Part shown: in pieces, positions 21,948 through 23,010 of the stretch | How positions within the stretch are numbered: the first letter of the stretch is position 1 | Layout of the letters: every line of letters begins with the position of its first letter | Assembly (NCBI GenBank): GCA_003641795.1 | Contig: QNAP01000004.1 | Location: 1-23,010, forward strand | Reading direction: 5' to 3' | DNA from: Thermotogae bacterium | Lineage (GTDB): Bacteria > Thermotogota > Thermotogae > UBA12178 | DNA length: 23,010 bases | Made by a program: the position numbers and the translations under genes | Notes under the pieces: generated by a model | What the model was told of the DNA's origin: nothing | Database searches by the model: none | What the model saw: the letters and a program-made list of their open reading frames with translations, nothing else

Positions 21948-22586
21948 TCACTGCTTCGATTTCGGGGCCTTCTTTGCACTCCTTATCAACACCAAACTGC
22001 CCCTCGCACCTGGAACTCCACCCTTGACCGCTATGAGGTTGTTTTCCTTGTCTATCTTCACAACTTCGAGGTTCAAAATAGTAACGCGCTCGTTACCGTA
22101 TCTACCAGGCATCTTCTTTCCTTTAAAAGTTCGTGCAGGCTCGGTGTGCTGACCTGTGGATCCCACAGCTCTGTGAAACTTGGAACCGTGGCTTTTTGAA
22201 CCTCCACGGAAATTCCAACGTTTCATAGCGCCAGCAAAACCACGCCCCTTGGTCCAACCCGTTACATCCACCATTTCGCCCTCGCTGAAGACACTCACAT
22301 CCAAAATCTGGCCTACTTCGTAGTCATCAGGATTTTCGACGCGAAACTCCTTCAATATTCTGAAAGGCTTCACATTGGCCTTCTTGAAGTGCCCCAACAT
22401 TGGACGGTTAACCTTTCGTTCAGGAATCTCTTCAAAGCCCAGCTGTAAGGCATCGTAACCATCAGACTCCCGGCTCTTCTTTTGGGCGACCACACAAGGA
22501 CCCGCTTTTATGACTGTTACGGGGACAGAAACATCGTTTACAAACAACCTGGTCATCCCGATTTTTCTTCCGATCAAACCTTTCAT
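21948..22586 (-). CDS. rplC: 50S ribosomal protein L3
   Basis: A 212-residue L3, an assembly initiator with an extension reaching the peptidyl transferase centre. It begins MKGLIGRKIGMTRLFVNDVS and holds VPVTVIKAGPCVVAQKK, VDVTGWTKGRGFAGAMKRWN, GSKSHGSKFHRAVGSTGQHT and KGKKMPGRYGNERVTILNLE. The C-terminus has GGVPGARGSLVLIRSAKK. The ATG at 22586 follows AGGAGGTGCAAGC. The length is usual for bacteria. Confidence 0.97.
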   Translation of the reverse strand: MKGLIGRKIGMTRLFVNDVSVPVTVIKAGPCVVAQKKSRESDGYDALQLGFEEIPERKVNRPMLGHFKKANVKPFRILKEFRVENPDDYEVGQILDVSVFSEGEMVDVTGWTKGRGFAGAMKRWNFRGGSKSHGSKFHRAVGSTGQHTEPARTFKGKKMPGRYGNERVTILNLEVVKIDKENNLIAVKGGVPGARGSLVLIRSAKKAPKSKQ

Positions 22587-22614
22587 GCTTGCACCTCCTG
22601 TTCAGATCACATCG

Positions 22615-22920
22615 CTACAGTTTTATTTCGACATCGACACCAGCCGGGAGCTCTATCTTCATGAGTGCATCCACAGTCTTGGGAGAAGGATCGATGATAT
22701 CTATCAAACGTTTGTGAATCTTCTTTTCGAAATGTTCTCGTGAATCTTTGTGCTTGTGCGGAGACCTCAGCACACAATAAAGAGTTCGCTCTGTCGGTAA
22801 AGGAATGGGACCGGAAACTTTCGAATTGGTTTCGCGCGCAGTCCCTACTATCTTCTTCGCCGACAAATCCAAGAGCGTGTGATCGTAAGCTCTGAGTCTG
22901 ATCCGCATGCGTTTCGCCAT
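22615..22920 (-). CDS. rpsJ: 30S ribosomal protein S10
   Basis: A 101-residue S10 of the 30S head; in its free form it can also act with NusB in antitermination (known from E. coli). It reads MRIRLRAYDHTLLDLSAKKI, VGTARETNSKVSGPIPLPTE and CVLRSPHKHKDSREHFEKKI, ending with IELPAGVDVEIKL. The ATG at 22920 follows AAGGAGGTAGGAAG. It is the first S10-operon gene and lies 52 bases after the tuf stop. Confidence 0.97.
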   Translation of the reverse strand: MAKRMRIRLRAYDHTLLDLSAKKIVGTARETNSKVSGPIPLPTERTLYCVLRSPHKHKDSREHFEKKIHKRLIDIIDPSPKTVDALMKIELPAGVDVEIKL

Positions 22921-22945
22921 CTTCCTACCTCCTTCGGCAAGTCAA

Positions 22946-22965
22946 GGGGGGCAGGGATGCCCCCC
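22946..22965 (-). terminator. GC-rich hairpin between tuf and rpsJ
   Basis: GGGGGGCA (22946-22953 on the plus strand) pairs with TGCCCCCC (22958-22965) around a four-base loop, a perfect eight-pair stem made almost only of G-C. It lies seven bases after the tuf stop on the minus strand. It is followed by TTGACTTG rather than a T run, so it is more likely a partial terminator, processing site or mRNA-stabilising element than a full stop before rpsJ. Confidence 0.5.
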
Positions 22966-22972
22966 CAATGCA

Positions 22973-23010
22973 TCACTCAATGATCTCCGTCACTACTCCT
23001 GCACCAACAG
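22973..23010 (-). CDS. tuf: Elongation factor Tu, C-terminal end (partial)
   Basis: Only the last codons lie in the window; the rest is beyond the right edge. They read VGAGVVTEIIE followed by TGA, the characteristic C-terminus of bacterial EF-Tu. EF-Tu brings aminoacyl-tRNA to the ribosome. Its place just upstream of rpsJ is the normal str-S10 arrangement, implying that rpsL-rpsG-fusA probably lie further right. The identification rests on 11 residues plus gene order. Confidence 0.85.
   Translation of the reverse strand, partial: VGAGVVTEIIE

Noticed and set aside
1..23010. CRISPR array, tRNA or rRNA genes
   Set aside because: No regularly spaced repeats, cloverleaf-like sequences or rRNA signatures were seen by eye on either strand.

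Overview
The window looks like the chromosome of a thermophilic member of the Thermotogales, closest in feel to Thermotoga/Pseudothermotoga. This rests on the ribosomal proteins as I remember the family (for example L18 beginning MIK, L16 beginning MLMPKR, a zinc-type S14 and a CxxC/CxxC L24) and on gene order. No database search was possible, so genus level is an inference.

Layout. (1) About 1-1,880 is an accessory patch: the C-terminal end and probable right terminal repeat of an IS256-type element, a DUF429 RNase H-like gene on the minus strand, and a decayed TnpB (IS200/IS605-type) remnant with at least two frameshifts, bordered by two strong hairpins. (2) 1,887-4,598 (+) is a tightly overlapped three-gene ABC importer for molybdate or tungstate: binding protein, permease, ATPase. 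(3) 4,559-7,067 (-) holds miaB (tRNA methylthiotransferase) and a flavodiiron protein with all metal ligands, read from their own promoter. (4) 7,120-23,010 (-) is one long S10-spc-alpha ribosomal supercluster, in transcription order tuf(end)-rpsJ-rplC-rplD-rplW-rplB-rpsS-rplV-rpsC-rplP-rpmC-rpsQ-rplN-rplX-rplE-rpsN-rpsH-rplF-rplR-rpsE-rpmD-rplO-secY-adk-map-infA-rpmJ-rpsM-rpsK-rpsD-rpoA-rplQ-rpmE-S1-domain protein, closed by a terminator hairpin.

The cluster joins translation (ribosomal proteins, EF-Tu, IF-1), transcription (RpoA), protein export (SecY), N-terminal processing (Map) and adenylate balance (Adk). Many junctions are ATGA, GTGA or TGATG overlaps, which suggests translational coupling. 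Several starts are GTG or TTG and were chosen from Shine-Dalgarno spacing and family N-termini.

I found no clear new multi-gene system. The most interesting signal is a perfect 8-bp hairpin between the Shine-Dalgarno sequence and start codon of rpoA. If folded, it would bring a 32-nt spacing down to 10 nt. I saw no tRNA, rRNA, CRISPR array or replication origin.
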